From Streptococcus vestibularis (GTDB lineage Bacteria > Bacillota > Bacilli > Lactobacillales > Streptococcaceae): 64,000 nt of DNA. Of the stretch, positions 49,432 to 57,425 are shown in pieces. A program made the position numbers and the translations under genes. Location: the NCBI GenBank assembly GCA_010604095.1, contig JAABLG010000004.1, positions 141,334 to 205,333 of the forward strand, given 5' to 3'. Within the stretch, counting starts at the first letter, position 1; each line of letters begins with the position of its first letter. The notes under the pieces were generated by a model, which saw nothing but the letters and a program-made list of their open reading frames with translations, did no database searches and was not told the origin of the DNA.

Positions 49432-49460
49432 TTGCAATTTAAGTCACATTAACCTATACT
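49432..49460 (+). promoter_or_regulatory. promoter of the ABC exporter operon
   Basis: TTGCAA (49432-49437), 17 bases, TATACT (49455-49460). Start near 49467, giving a leader of about 480 nt before the first gene. Confidence 0.75.
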
Positions 49461-49592
49461 ATAAGTAACATCTATATTAAAACGAAGTCTCCCTAGGGCC
49501 CATCCCTCAGGGGCTTTTATATGCCCTCAAAAGGGGATAACTGTTCTTTTATAGATAAAATATGAGCATTTTGACTGTTCTTATAAAACTTT

Positions 49593-49801
49593 GCTCTGCA
49601 CAGAGCAGGCGATAGTTTTCGCCGTGGCAACAGTTGTCTAAATCTGCTCAGTCTCGTTTAGAGCAGAGTAAGATGCTAACAGTCCGCTCTGCTTAGGAGC
49701 GATGCTTTCGCTGTGATGGATTACAGGACTAGCTTATATCTATCAATGCCTGAAACACGCTCTGCACAGAGCAGACGATATTTTTCGCCGTGGCAACAGT
49801 T
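49593..49801 (+). repeat. three copies of a 43-bp double-hairpin motif
   Basis: Copy 1 49593-49635 and copy 2 49759-49801 differ at only 2 of 43 positions. Copy 3, 49686-49728, is diverged. Each has an arm GCTCTG...(C)AGAGC followed by a second hairpin: GGCGA/TCGCC in copy 1, AGCGA/TCGCT in copy 3. The G-C to A-T change at the base of that stem keeps pairing, which is what selection on an RNA fold would give. Copies 1 and 2 end GTGGCAACAGTT. Confidence 0.7.
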
Positions 49802-49826
49802 ATAGAAGTCAAGAGACTTCTATAAC

Positions 49827-49897
49827 TCGGAAGTTTTGAGACTTTGGCTCAAAACTTAGCTATGAGATTCCGAAGGAAGCTGCTAGCGTCCGAAGCC
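49827..49897. repeat. palindromic element related to 23248-23301
   Basis: TCGGAAG, a perfect stem-loop (AAGTTTTGAG/CTCAAAACTT), ATGAGATTCCGAAGG, GCTGCTAGCGTCCG. The same motif order occurs between pknB and liaF. A possible dispersed repeat of the genome. Confidence 0.4.
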
Positions 49898-49948
49898 ACT
49901 TAAGAAAAATATCAAAAAAAGAAAAAAGAATAAAAAACGGAGGTAACT

Positions 49949-51694
49949 ATGTTTCAAGCCCTGATCGCCCAGATAAAGGAATACAAGAAACCCTCAATCC
50001 TAGCGTCCCTCTTCATGACGCTAGAAGTCATGTTTGAGATTTCCATTCCCTTTGTCATGGCTAATCTTTTAGACAAAGGTGTCCAGCAGTCCAACATGTC
50101 TAACATCTGGTTCTACGGTGGCCTCATGTTAGTCTGCGCCTTTCTATCCCTATTCTGCGGTATGCAGTCGGCTCGCTATGCAGCCTTTGCCTCTGCTGGA
50201 TTTGCCAAGAATCTACGTCAGGCCATTTTCAAGAAGGTTCAAAGCTTCTCCTTTGAAAATATCGATAAGTTCTCAGCTGGTGGTCTGGTAACCCGTATGA
50301 TGACTGATGTTACCAACGTTCAGAACTCTTATCAAATGATTATCCGCATCTGTGTGCGTGCACCACTCAACCTGATTTTTGCCATTACTGCTAGTTTCCT
50401 TATCAACGGTCAGATGGCTTGGATTTTCGTTGGCGTAACGCTCTTCCTTGGTGTGATTCTAGCGCTTATTACCAAGATTGTATATCCTTTATTTACTCAA
50501 GTATTTGAGGCTTATGACAACCTTAACAACAGTATCAAGGAAAATATCACCAACATGCGTGTGGTGAAATCCTATGTTAAGGAGCAGGAAGAGACTGATA
50601 AATTCAAGAGGGCTTCACGTCGCATTTATCAAATGTTTATGCGTGCTATTCGTGTGGTTGTCATGTCTAACCCAGCCATGATGTTGTCAATGTATGCGTC
50701 CTTCCTCATGATTTCTTGGTTTGGTGCCCACCTTATCGTTGTCGGTAACCTATCTACAGGTGAATTAACCTCTATGTTCAGCTACACCATGACTATCCTC
50801 ATCTCACTCATGATGTTCATGATGATCTTTGTCATGTTGTCCATTTCTATGGCTTCTGTGGAACGTATTAATGACGTCCTCAGTACTGAAGCGACTATCC
50901 TTTCACCTGAAAATGGTTTAACAGAAGTTGCAGATGGTTCTATCAGCTTTGATCATGTGGATTTCTCATACACGGATGAAAATGGTGACAAGACCCATGT
51001 CCTCAAAGATATTACGCTTGATATTAAGTCTGGTGAAGTTATCGGTATTCTTGGTGGAACGGGTTCAGGAAAATCTAGTCTGGTTCAGCTGATTCCTCGT
51101 CTCTATGATGTGGAAGCTGGTCAAGTCAAGGTTGCCGGGCACAATGTTAAGGACTATGATTTGGATAGCTTGCGTAAGCAAGTAGCCATGGTGCTTCAAA
51201 CCAACGTTCTTTTCTCAGGAACCATTAAGGAAAATATGCGCTGGGGGAATAAACAGGCAACAGATGAAGAAATCATCCAAGCTTGTAAGATTGCCCAAGC
51301 TGATGAATTTATCCAAGAGTTTAAGGATGGCTATGACACCAAGATTGAACGTGGTGGCTCCAATGTCTCAGGGGGACAACGTCAACGTCTTTGTATTGCA
51401 CGTGCTCTCCTCATGAATCCGAAAATCTTGATTTTGGATGATTCGACATCAGCAGTCGATACCAAGACAGATAGTTTGATTCGTCAAGGTTTCACTTCAA
51501 GTCTTAAGGACACGACTAAAATCATCATCGGTCAACGGATTTCATCTATCCAAGATGCAGACCGTATCATCGTCATGAATGATGGTCGTATCGATGCTAT
51601 TGGTAGTCACGACGACTTGGTGGCTAATAATGCCATCTATCGTGACGTTTACAAGATGCAAACACAAGGGAAAGGAGTAGCAGATGCAGAATAA
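49949..51694 (+). CDS. heterodimeric ABC exporter, subunit 1 (degenerate ATP site)
   Basis: A 581-residue half transporter: six membrane segments (about 15-300) and an ATPase domain. Walker A GGTGSGKSS is near residue 369 and the signature NVSGGQRQRL is canonical, but Walker B ends ILDDSTSAVD: Asp replaces the catalytic Glu. This is the pattern of the first subunit of LmrCD/BmrCD-type multidrug exporters, whose one composite ATP site is inactive. It overlaps the partner gene by 11 bases. GGAGG precedes the ATG. Substrate unknown; drug export is inferred from the family. Confidence 0.88.
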   Translation: MFQALIAQIKEYKKPSILASLFMTLEVMFEISIPFVMANLLDKGVQQSNMSNIWFYGGLMLVCAFLSLFCGMQSARYAAFASAGFAKNLRQAIFKKVQSFSFENIDKFSAGGLVTRMMTDVTNVQNSYQMIIRICVRAPLNLIFAITASFLINGQMAWIFVGVTLFLGVILALITKIVYPLFTQVFEAYDNLNNSIKENITNMRVVKSYVKEQEETDKFKRASRRIYQMFMRAIRVVVMSNPAMMLSMYASFLMISWFGAHLIVVGNLSTGELTSMFSYTMTILISLMMFMMIFVMLSISMASVERINDVLSTEATILSPENGLTEVADGSISFDHVDFSYTDENGDKTHVLKDITLDIKSGEVIGILGGTGSGKSSLVQLIPRLYDVEAGQVKVAGHNVKDYDLDSLRKQVAMVLQTNVLFSGTIKENMRWGNKQATDEEIIQACKIAQADEFIQEFKDGYDTKIERGGSNVSGGQRQRLCIARALLMNPKILILDDSTSAVDTKTDSLIRQGFTSSLKDTTKIIIGQRISSIQDADRIIVMNDGRIDAIGSHDDLVANNAIYRDVYKMQTQGKGVADAE

Positions 51695-53552
51695 GAAAAA
51701 AGCCAGCTGGGGCTCACTAGCACGACTGCTACGCTTTTTGTGGCAAGACTACAAACTTTCACTTAGTGTTGCCTTTGTCCTCATTGTTGTTGCTTCTTTG
51801 GCAACGGTTAATTTGACGGCTTCGATTCAGTCCTTGGTGGACGTTTACGTTCAACCTATGCTCAAATCTGGTAGTCATGACTTTGGGCCATTGTTACGTT
51901 TCTTGACGTCAGTTGGGGTCTTTTGTCTTATCGGTGTGGTTGCCAACTATGTGGCTTCCCTCCTCATGGCGACGATTTCACAAGATTCCCTGCGTTCCCT
52001 TCGTAATCAGCTTTTTGCTCGTATGCAAAAGCTTCCTGTTCGTTACTTTGACACTCATAAACACGGGGACATCATGTCGATCTATACCAATGACATCGAT
52101 GCCCTTCGTCAGGCCATTGAGCAATCCATTCCTCAGCTCTTGCAAACGGCTATCACCATTATCGGTGTGACAGTAACCATGCTTACGGTTAGTCCTCTCC
52201 TTTTTATCGTGGTTTTAGTCATGGTAGGTATCATGTTTATGGTTATTAAAAATGTATCTGCCAAATCAGGCCGTTACTTCGGTGAACAACAAAAGAATCT
52301 AGGAATTGAGAATGGCTTTATCGAAGAAATGATGTCAGGTCAAAAAGTGGTCAAGGCCTTTGTCCACGAAGAAGAAAGCATGGCTGACTTTGACAAGATT
52401 AATGAAGAACTCTTCCAATCCTCATACTTGGCCAATCGCTATGCCAATGTCCTCATGCCAATCCTTGGGAACTTAGGCAATGTATCCTTCGTCTTAACTG
52501 CCTTGGTCGGTGGGGTCTTTGCCCTCAATGGTGTGGGTGGCTTGACTATCGGTGGTCTCATGGCCTTCCTACAATTGAACCGTTCCTTCAACGGTCCTAT
52601 TACTCAGGTGTCTCAACAACTGAACTTTGTCCTTATGGCGCTTGCCGGTGCCGACCGTATCTTTGACCTTCTGGATGAAGCAGAGGAAGTAGATCAAGGT
52701 AAGGTTACTTTGGTTAATTACGAATTGGTAGACGGTCAAATGGTTGTGACAGACAAGAAAACTAACCATTGGGCTTGGAAGCACCCACGTCCAAATGGCG
52801 ACTACGAGTTGGTCGAGTTGGTCGGAAATGTGGTCTTCCAAGATGTTGATTTCTCTTACGATGGTAAGAAACAAATCCTTCATGACGTTAATCTCTATGC
52901 GGATAAGGGGCAAAAGGTTGCCTTTGTCGGTGCGACAGGTGCTGGTAAGACGACAATTACCAACTTGATTAACCGTTTCTACGACATCCAATCTGGTGTG
53001 ATTACTTATGATGGTATCGATGTGAAGCTGATTGAAAAAGATTCTCTTCGCCGATCACTTGGTATCGTGCTTCAAGATACCCATCTTTTCACAGGGACTA
53101 TCGCTGAAAATATTGCATACGGCCGTGCTGATGCGACTCGTGAAGAAATTCTTGAAGCTGCTCGTATTGCTAACGTGGATTCCTTTGTGCAACATCTGGA
53201 CAATGGTTACGACACTGTTCTTACAGACGATGGTGCAGGCTTGTCTAATGGACAACGTCAGCTGATTGCCATTGCGCGTGCTGCCCTTGCTAATGCACCG
53301 GTTCTCATCCTTGACGAGGCGACTTCCTCTATTGACTCTCGTACCGAAAAAATGGTACAAGAGGGGATGGACCGACTCATGGAAGGACGTACCGTCTTTG
53401 TTATCGCCCACCGTCTTTCAACCATCGTTAACTCAGATGTGATAATGGTTATGGACCATGGACATATCATTGAACGTGGCGACCACGACAGCCTTATGGA
53501 ACAAGGTGGTACTTACTACCGACTTTATACTGGTGGTCTTGAAATTGATTAA
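51684..53552 (+). CDS. heterodimeric ABC exporter, subunit 2 (catalytic site)
   Basis: A 622-residue partner subunit with six membrane segments (about 25-320), a linker insert near 335-385 before the ATPase (VDGQMVVTDKKTNHWAW), and the ATPase domain: Walker A GATGAGKTT near 417, Walker B VLILDEATSSID with the catalytic Glu. Its signature is GLSNGQRQ, with Asn for the first Gly. This altered signature faces the altered Walker B of subunit 1, so both defects fall in one composite site, as expected for a true heterodimer. Confidence 0.88.
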   Translation: MQNKKKASWGSLARLLRFLWQDYKLSLSVAFVLIVVASLATVNLTASIQSLVDVYVQPMLKSGSHDFGPLLRFLTSVGVFCLIGVVANYVASLLMATISQDSLRSLRNQLFARMQKLPVRYFDTHKHGDIMSIYTNDIDALRQAIEQSIPQLLQTAITIIGVTVTMLTVSPLLFIVVLVMVGIMFMVIKNVSAKSGRYFGEQQKNLGIENGFIEEMMSGQKVVKAFVHEEESMADFDKINEELFQSSYLANRYANVLMPILGNLGNVSFVLTALVGGVFALNGVGGLTIGGLMAFLQLNRSFNGPITQVSQQLNFVLMALAGADRIFDLLDEAEEVDQGKVTLVNYELVDGQMVVTDKKTNHWAWKHPRPNGDYELVELVGNVVFQDVDFSYDGKKQILHDVNLYADKGQKVAFVGATGAGKTTITNLINRFYDIQSGVITYDGIDVKLIEKDSLRRSLGIVLQDTHLFTGTIAENIAYGRADATREEILEAARIANVDSFVQHLDNGYDTVLTDDGAGLSNGQRQLIAIARAALANAPVLILDEATSSIDSRTEKMVQEGMDRLMEGRTVFVIAHRLSTIVNSDVIMVMDHGHIIERGDHDSLMEQGGTYYRLYTGGLEID

Positions 53553-53556
53553 GACT

Positions 53557-53590
53557 AAAAGAACTCAGGTTTTGCCTGAGTTCTTTTGCA
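53557..53590. terminator. bidirectional terminator shared by the exporter and ABC-F genes
   Basis: AAAAGAACTCAGG (53557-53569), TTTTG, CCTGAGTTCTTTT (53575-53587). Works on both strands. Confidence 0.92.
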
Positions 53591-53646
53591 TCTGAAGAAA
53601 ATGATTCCTTTGAGACTTTTCTTGTAAAAACGATAGGATTGATATC

Positions 53647-55170
53647 CTAAATCTCAACTTCTTTTAAATCGTGTGAGTCCAGGCGATATATCTTTTGGCA
53701 AACTTGTCTGAGGTAGTTGACATCATGTGAGACTGTAATAATGGCACCTGGATAGTTCTCAAAGAGCTGTCGGACTTGGGGTTGTGAGGTGGGTGAAAAA
53801 TTTCTGGTTGGTTCATCTAGGATAAGGAGCTGAGGGCTTTCTAAGACCAGGTGTAGCAGGAGTAGTTTTCCTTTCTGTCCTCCAGATAAATCAGAAATGG
53901 CATGGTTCATTTCATCATGACTAAAGTTGAGGTTAGCGAGATGGGAATTTATAACCTCTCGTTCAGACTTGTCGCCAGTCTTACTCAAAAATGCTATTGG
54001 AGACAGTTCCACTGGCAAGATAGCGTCATAACGTTGAGGCATGTAGCCAATAGTCAGGTCTGTCTTCTTGCTAAGTTCTTGGTAGAGAAAGTGTAAGAGA
54101 GTGGATTTTCCACAGCCGTTATCTCCAACAATACCAATTTTTTCTTGCCCTTTCAAAGAAAGTTTGAGATGGTCAATGGTTAGGTGAGGAGCGATGTTTA
54201 TCTGCTTCTCATCCAGATTTAAGAGATATTTTCCCTGAGGTAGAGGAGTGATATGAGAGAAGAATAGTTCAATACTGTCTTCTTTATCAGGCATTTGTGT
54301 CATATCTTGTGCAAGGCGGTCGTAGCGTTTTTCTTGCGAGAGGATAGCTTTCATCTTTTTAGCAAGCAATCGTCCTTGCGTGCTATCATGCGTATTCCGT
54401 AGGGTAGTTTGGACATTTTGTTTGATACGGCGATGCTTGGCCATGGCTTTGTCATAGGCTTTTTTTTCGGTCTTGGCTTGCTGCATTTGTTGCTGGAAAG
54501 CATCGTAGCGTTGTTGACTATAGTTATCATAGTCGAGATGTTCCACACTGGTCCTGGCTTGTCGACGACGTTTAAAGAGTTCTAGGTGGATAATGGTATC
54601 TGCTGTCTTGCTTAGTAGGTCCTCGTCATGTGAGATATAGATTATGGCTTGTTCAGAATGTTTGATAAAGTCTTTTAACCAAGTGATGGTCGTTAAATCC
54701 ATATCGTTTGAGGGCTCATCAAGAAAAATGATGTCGTGGGGTCGAGCTAATTCTCGGATGAGTTGAATTTTGAGTTTCTCACCACCTGACAGAGAGGAGA
54801 TAAGCTGACTACTAGCAAAACGATCACTATCAAAATGAAGTTCATCAGCCAGACGATAGAGGGTAGCATAGTCTAGGTCATAAGTATCCGCAAAGAAGTA
54901 GTCGTTAAGGGTTAGGGATTGTAAGTCATCCGAAATCTGTTGGGGAATATAGACCTGTGGGCTATCTGATTTATTAATAGTTCCCTCGTAAGAAAGATGG
55001 TCAAAATGTGTTTTTGGATTGACCAGGAGGGCAAGAAGACTAGATTTTCCATTGCCTTCTTCCCCAATGATGGCGACTTTTTCTCCTAGAGTTATTGTTA
55101 GATTTAAGTCATGAACGAGTTCACGAAAATCTTTAGTATGTGTTATGGTTAGGTGTTGAATCTGTATCAT
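53647..55170 (-). CDS. ABC-F family ATP-binding protein (possible ribosome protection)
   Basis: A 507-residue soluble protein with two ATPase domains and no membrane segment. NBD1: Walker A GEEGNGKSS, signature LSGGEKLK, Walker B IIFLDEPSNDMD. A charged linker of about 80 residues (about 215-295, Gln/Lys-rich, coiled coil) follows. NBD2: Walker A GDNGCGKST, LSGGQKGK, LLILDEPTRNFSPTSQ. The DEPTRNFSP form is common in the Lsa/Vga/Msr-like branch, which removes antibiotics from the ribosome, but housekeeping ABC-F proteins also exist. AGGAGG precedes the ATG. A 300-nt leader with attenuator features supports drug-inducible control. Confidence 0.82.
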   Translation of the reverse strand: MIQIQHLTITHTKDFRELVHDLNLTITLGEKVAIIGEEGNGKSSLLALLVNPKTHFDHLSYEGTINKSDSPQVYIPQQISDDLQSLTLNDYFFADTYDLDYATLYRLADELHFDSDRFASSQLISSLSGGEKLKIQLIRELARPHDIIFLDEPSNDMDLTTITWLKDFIKHSEQAIIYISHDEDLLSKTADTIIHLELFKRRRQARTSVEHLDYDNYSQQRYDAFQQQMQQAKTEKKAYDKAMAKHRRIKQNVQTTLRNTHDSTQGRLLAKKMKAILSQEKRYDRLAQDMTQMPDKEDSIELFFSHITPLPQGKYLLNLDEKQINIAPHLTIDHLKLSLKGQEKIGIVGDNGCGKSTLLHFLYQELSKKTDLTIGYMPQRYDAILPVELSPIAFLSKTGDKSEREVINSHLANLNFSHDEMNHAISDLSGGQKGKLLLLHLVLESPQLLILDEPTRNFSPTSQPQVRQLFENYPGAIITVSHDVNYLRQVCQKIYRLDSHDLKEVEI

Positions 55171-55471
55171 AGGACCTCCTAGGTCTGAGTGCTTATAGAT
55201 ATTGTTTCATGGGTAGTACAGTTTTTACTTCAAACAAAATCAAAGGTCAAAAAACAGTCCTACCTTATATGATAGAACTGTCTTGAATCTAGCTAAAAAG
55301 CCCTCTAGGAGATAGTTATGGTGTGGATGCAAAAAAAAACGCAGATACCACCAATAAATTTTCTACAGAAAAAGAGCATAAAAAAGACATGAGAACAATC
55401 TATCAAATAAAGCAGGTTTATTGTGAATAGACTTAGTTGTTCATGTCTCCATTTACCTCCGAATGTTACTT
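55170..55471 (-). ncRNA. attenuator-like 5' leader of the ABC-F gene
   Basis: Read on the minus strand from about 55471: CGGAGGTAA then a three-codon ORF ATG GAG ACA TGA (about 55450-55439), overlapping ATG AAC AAC TAA. The sequence GACATGA around these starts can pair with TCATGTC about 40 nt later. A T-rich terminator-like element follows at about 55328-55365, and a second, ACAGTTCTA/TAGGACTGT with six T, at 55281-55249. About 80 nt later comes the ribosome site. Such leaders control several ABC-F resistance genes. Confidence 0.6.
55249..55281 (-). terminator. intrinsic terminator inside the ABC-F leader
   Basis: Minus strand: ACAGTTCTA, loop TCATATAAGG, TAGGACTGT (one T-G pair), then TTTTTT. 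It precedes the ABC-F start by about 80 nt, so it would abort transcription unless an alternative fold forms. Confidence 0.7.
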
Positions 55472-55477
55472 GCTTTG

Positions 55478-55506
55478 ATTGTACGCTGTCTGACGGATTT
55501 TGTCAA
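55478..55506 (-). promoter_or_regulatory. consensus promoter of the ABC-F leader
   Basis: On the minus strand TTGACA (55506-55501), exactly 17 bases, TACAAT (55483-55478). Confidence 0.88.
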
Positions 55507-55548
55507 ATGAAAATAAAATATCCAACCTTATTAGACTGCCAATCTACC

Positions 55549-55576
55549 TTATCACCCCCCCTGTCTATGCTATACT
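55549..55576 (+). promoter_or_regulatory. promoter of the gene at 55608
   Basis: TTATCA (55549-55554), 16 bases, TATACT (55571-55576) with TGC before it. A 7-base C-run lies in the spacer. It is back to back with the ABC-F promoter. Confidence 0.65.
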
Positions 55577-55607
55577 AAAAGTGATACAGAAAAATGGGAG
55601 ATTATTT

Positions 55608-56696
55608 ATGGAAAATAAGTTTATGCCAAAGTCCACACCTAAGAGTGATAAAACGACCAAGACTGTTTTTATTGGTCTCTTAGTGGCGCTTCTCTTTGTT
55701 ATTGCTGGGATAGCTATCTTTTTTGCTCTCAATGGTAGCAGTAAAAGCGCTAAAGGCTCGAACGCATCGGGCAAGTCGAGTAGTACCCTTTATTCAGGCA
55801 GCAATGCAGAGGATCCTTTGTTCAAAATCACCCTGAAAACTTTCGGGGATAACAAGGAATTTCTACTCGTGACACCAAATCCTGTACAGGATAGAAACAT
55901 GTTTAACATTGTGGGAGTAGCTGGTCAATACCTCGTCACTCAAGAATATAAAGGGGATGTATCTGGTAAGAGAAATGCCAAGGGTGATAGTCTTTACAAG
56001 TATGACTACTTTAATATATATGTGTATGACACGGAAAAACCAAATCAAAAACCTAAACAAATCGACCTCTTGAAATTGGCTAAAAAAGCTGGGGATGAAG
56101 ATTATTTAAATCAGGCAAGTCTAAGACTTTTCATGCTCAATGGACTGGGCTACCTACAATTGCCATTTGGGGCATCGTCAGCTGATTCGATTGCCAATAA
56201 AAAGTTCCTCAATCTTTATTCTCAAAAGATAGAGGAAATGTACATTCCAACCAACTCCGATACATTGGAGACGGAATTTAAGCACGCTAATGTTGATATC
56301 TCTAAGACGTTAGGGCCTTTTGGTCTTGAGATGTTTCAGAGTGCTACTAATGGTAAAGATTTTGATGATCATAGTAACACACCAACTGGTAATCTGCCTG
56401 CTTTATATTACCTTTCAGCCAAGGACAGAAGTCTTAATATGGACAATACCAACTTTGCCAAAGAGCAAAAAGATGCCTACGAGGCAGTTAAGACCAAACA
56501 TGCGAGAATCTACAGCCTTCCAAATAAAGTCACTAACGAGACTTGGGTTAATACCCTGTTGCACTGGATGGCGCCAGTAGGGCAAGATGCTTACGAGTTA
56601 CCGGTTAGTACCTTTAAACCGACTAATGAGGAAGGTAAAGTCAAATCCTATCAAGAATTACAGAGCTGGAACGACAACCATATAAGGAAGAAATAG
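55608..56696 (+). CDS. hypothetical membrane-anchored extracellular protein
   Basis: A 362-residue protein of unknown function. Residues 19-42 form one membrane segment (VFIGLLVALLFVIAGIAIFFAL) after a short Lys-rich cytoplasmic start, so the rest should face outside. A Ser/Gly/Lys-rich linker (about 43-65) leads to a folded-looking domain with many Lys, Asp and Asn. No cysteine lipobox, no LPXTG. The open frame extends 36 codons upstream, but GGGAG and the promoter at 55571 fit ATG 55608 (MENKFMPKSTPKSD). No family recognised. Confidence 0.7.
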   Translation: MENKFMPKSTPKSDKTTKTVFIGLLVALLFVIAGIAIFFALNGSSKSAKGSNASGKSSSTLYSGSNAEDPLFKITLKTFGDNKEFLLVTPNPVQDRNMFNIVGVAGQYLVTQEYKGDVSGKRNAKGDSLYKYDYFNIYVYDTEKPNQKPKQIDLLKLAKKAGDEDYLNQASLRLFMLNGLGYLQLPFGASSADSIANKKFLNLYSQKIEEMYIPTNSDTLETEFKHANVDISKTLGPFGLEMFQSATNGKDFDDHSNTPTGNLPALYYLSAKDRSLNMDNTNFAKEQKDAYEAVKTKHARIYSLPNKVTNETWVNTLLHWMAPVGQDAYELPVSTFKPTNEEGKVKSYQELQSWNDNHIRKK

Positions 56697-56725
56697 ACAA
56701 GCAGTTCCTCTCTAAAAAAATGACA

Positions 56726-56758
56726 AGAATCCCAAGTTTATAAGCTTGGGATTTTAAA
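56726..56758 (+). terminator. terminator after the gene at 55608
   Basis: AATCCCAAG (56728-56736), loop TTTATAAG, CTTGGGATT (56745-56753), then TT and A/T-rich sequence. Confidence 0.88.
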
Positions 56759-56759
56759 A

Positions 56760-57425
56760 TTTTAAGAAAAGAGGCTAACTAGACTAATGTTAAGTCTCTG
56801 AGAAACCGTTAGTAAGTAACAAAATCTTGAGAGGGTTACCGGGAAAATGGGATGACTTTTTTGAATTGTGAGGAAAGAATGGATAAAACCAGGTAGGTAT
56901 TAATAAACTTTTTAAGATTTTTAACTCTTGGCAACCATTTTCAAATAGGGGATTCTGAAGGAAAAGCGCCCCTTAAACAAAAAGAAGGAGACAATCGTCA
57001 GTTTAGGCTAGCTTTTCGATTCAGAGGGACATATAGTCCGCCTTTATGTGATTCCTCTACTTTAAGTAAGGTTTAAATGAGAACATAAATAAAAATAATG
57101 ATAATTATATGGCACATCAACAATCACTAAGATTAAAATTATGATTAATCTGCATGAGTTGATTAGAAAAATAAGAAGTGGTAAAAGATGTAAAATTTAA
57201 AGAAAAACTCAGTTATTTACTGCATTTTACAGTTGTTAGGTAAGAATTAATGAGTAAAAACAAAGTAAAATGTCTGACAATTTGATTTTTTTTAAAAAAG
57301 TTGTCTAAATCACTTAACTATAAATTGTCAGAATGTTAAAATGCAATTGAATCATGGATACGAGGATACAAATTCTCGAATGCATGTGACATATAACTAA
57401 CTTTTTTAAAGAGGGAGACTTTATA
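56760..57425 (+). other. long AT-rich upstream region of the adhesin gene
   Basis: About 665 bases without a recognisable gene. The left part (56760-57070) holds nothing that I can identify. The right part is very AT-rich and carries several inverted repeats near the probable promoter (next entry). It probably contains the control region of the adhesin. Confidence 0.5.
57221..57345 (+). promoter_or_regulatory. adhesin promoter region with nested inverted repeats
   Basis: CTGACAATTT (57274-57283) and AAATTGTCAG (57322-57331) are perfect 10-bp inverted repeats. TGCATTTTA (57221-57229) and TAAAATGCA (57337-57345) are perfect 9-bp inverted repeats outside them. A possible promoter is TTAACT (57314-57319), 17 bases, TAAAAT (57337-57342), so one arm of each repeat would lie in the spacer or on the -10. 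A regulator site is likely but unidentified. Confidence 0.5.

Larger units (their letters stand above)
49467..49948 (+). ncRNA. long repeat-containing 5' leader of the ABC exporter operon
   Basis: No ORF is convincing in these 480 bases. In order: G/C-rich CCCTAGGG and GCCC/GGGC elements followed by TTTT (49491-49518), two ACTGTTCTT copies, the three repeat units of the next entry, stem TCTGCTC/GAGCAGA (49643-49667), stem TATAGAAGTC-AAGA-GACTTCTATA (49801-49824), and stem AAGTTTTGAG/CTCAAAACTT (49831-49857). This much structure suggests a regulatory RNA such as an attenuator. Confidence 0.55.

Noticed and set aside
49593..49801. The 43-bp repeats as tandem guanidine-II (mini-ykkC) hairpins
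   Set aside because: Guanidine-II needs ACGR loops in two tandem hairpins; the loops here do not fit.
55500..55607. N-terminal extension of the gene at 55608
   Set aside because: The extension covers both back-to-back promoters and has no ribosome site.
56760..57070. A decayed gene upstream of the adhesin
   Set aside because: I could not match any frame to a known protein; no start or terminator signals support a gene.
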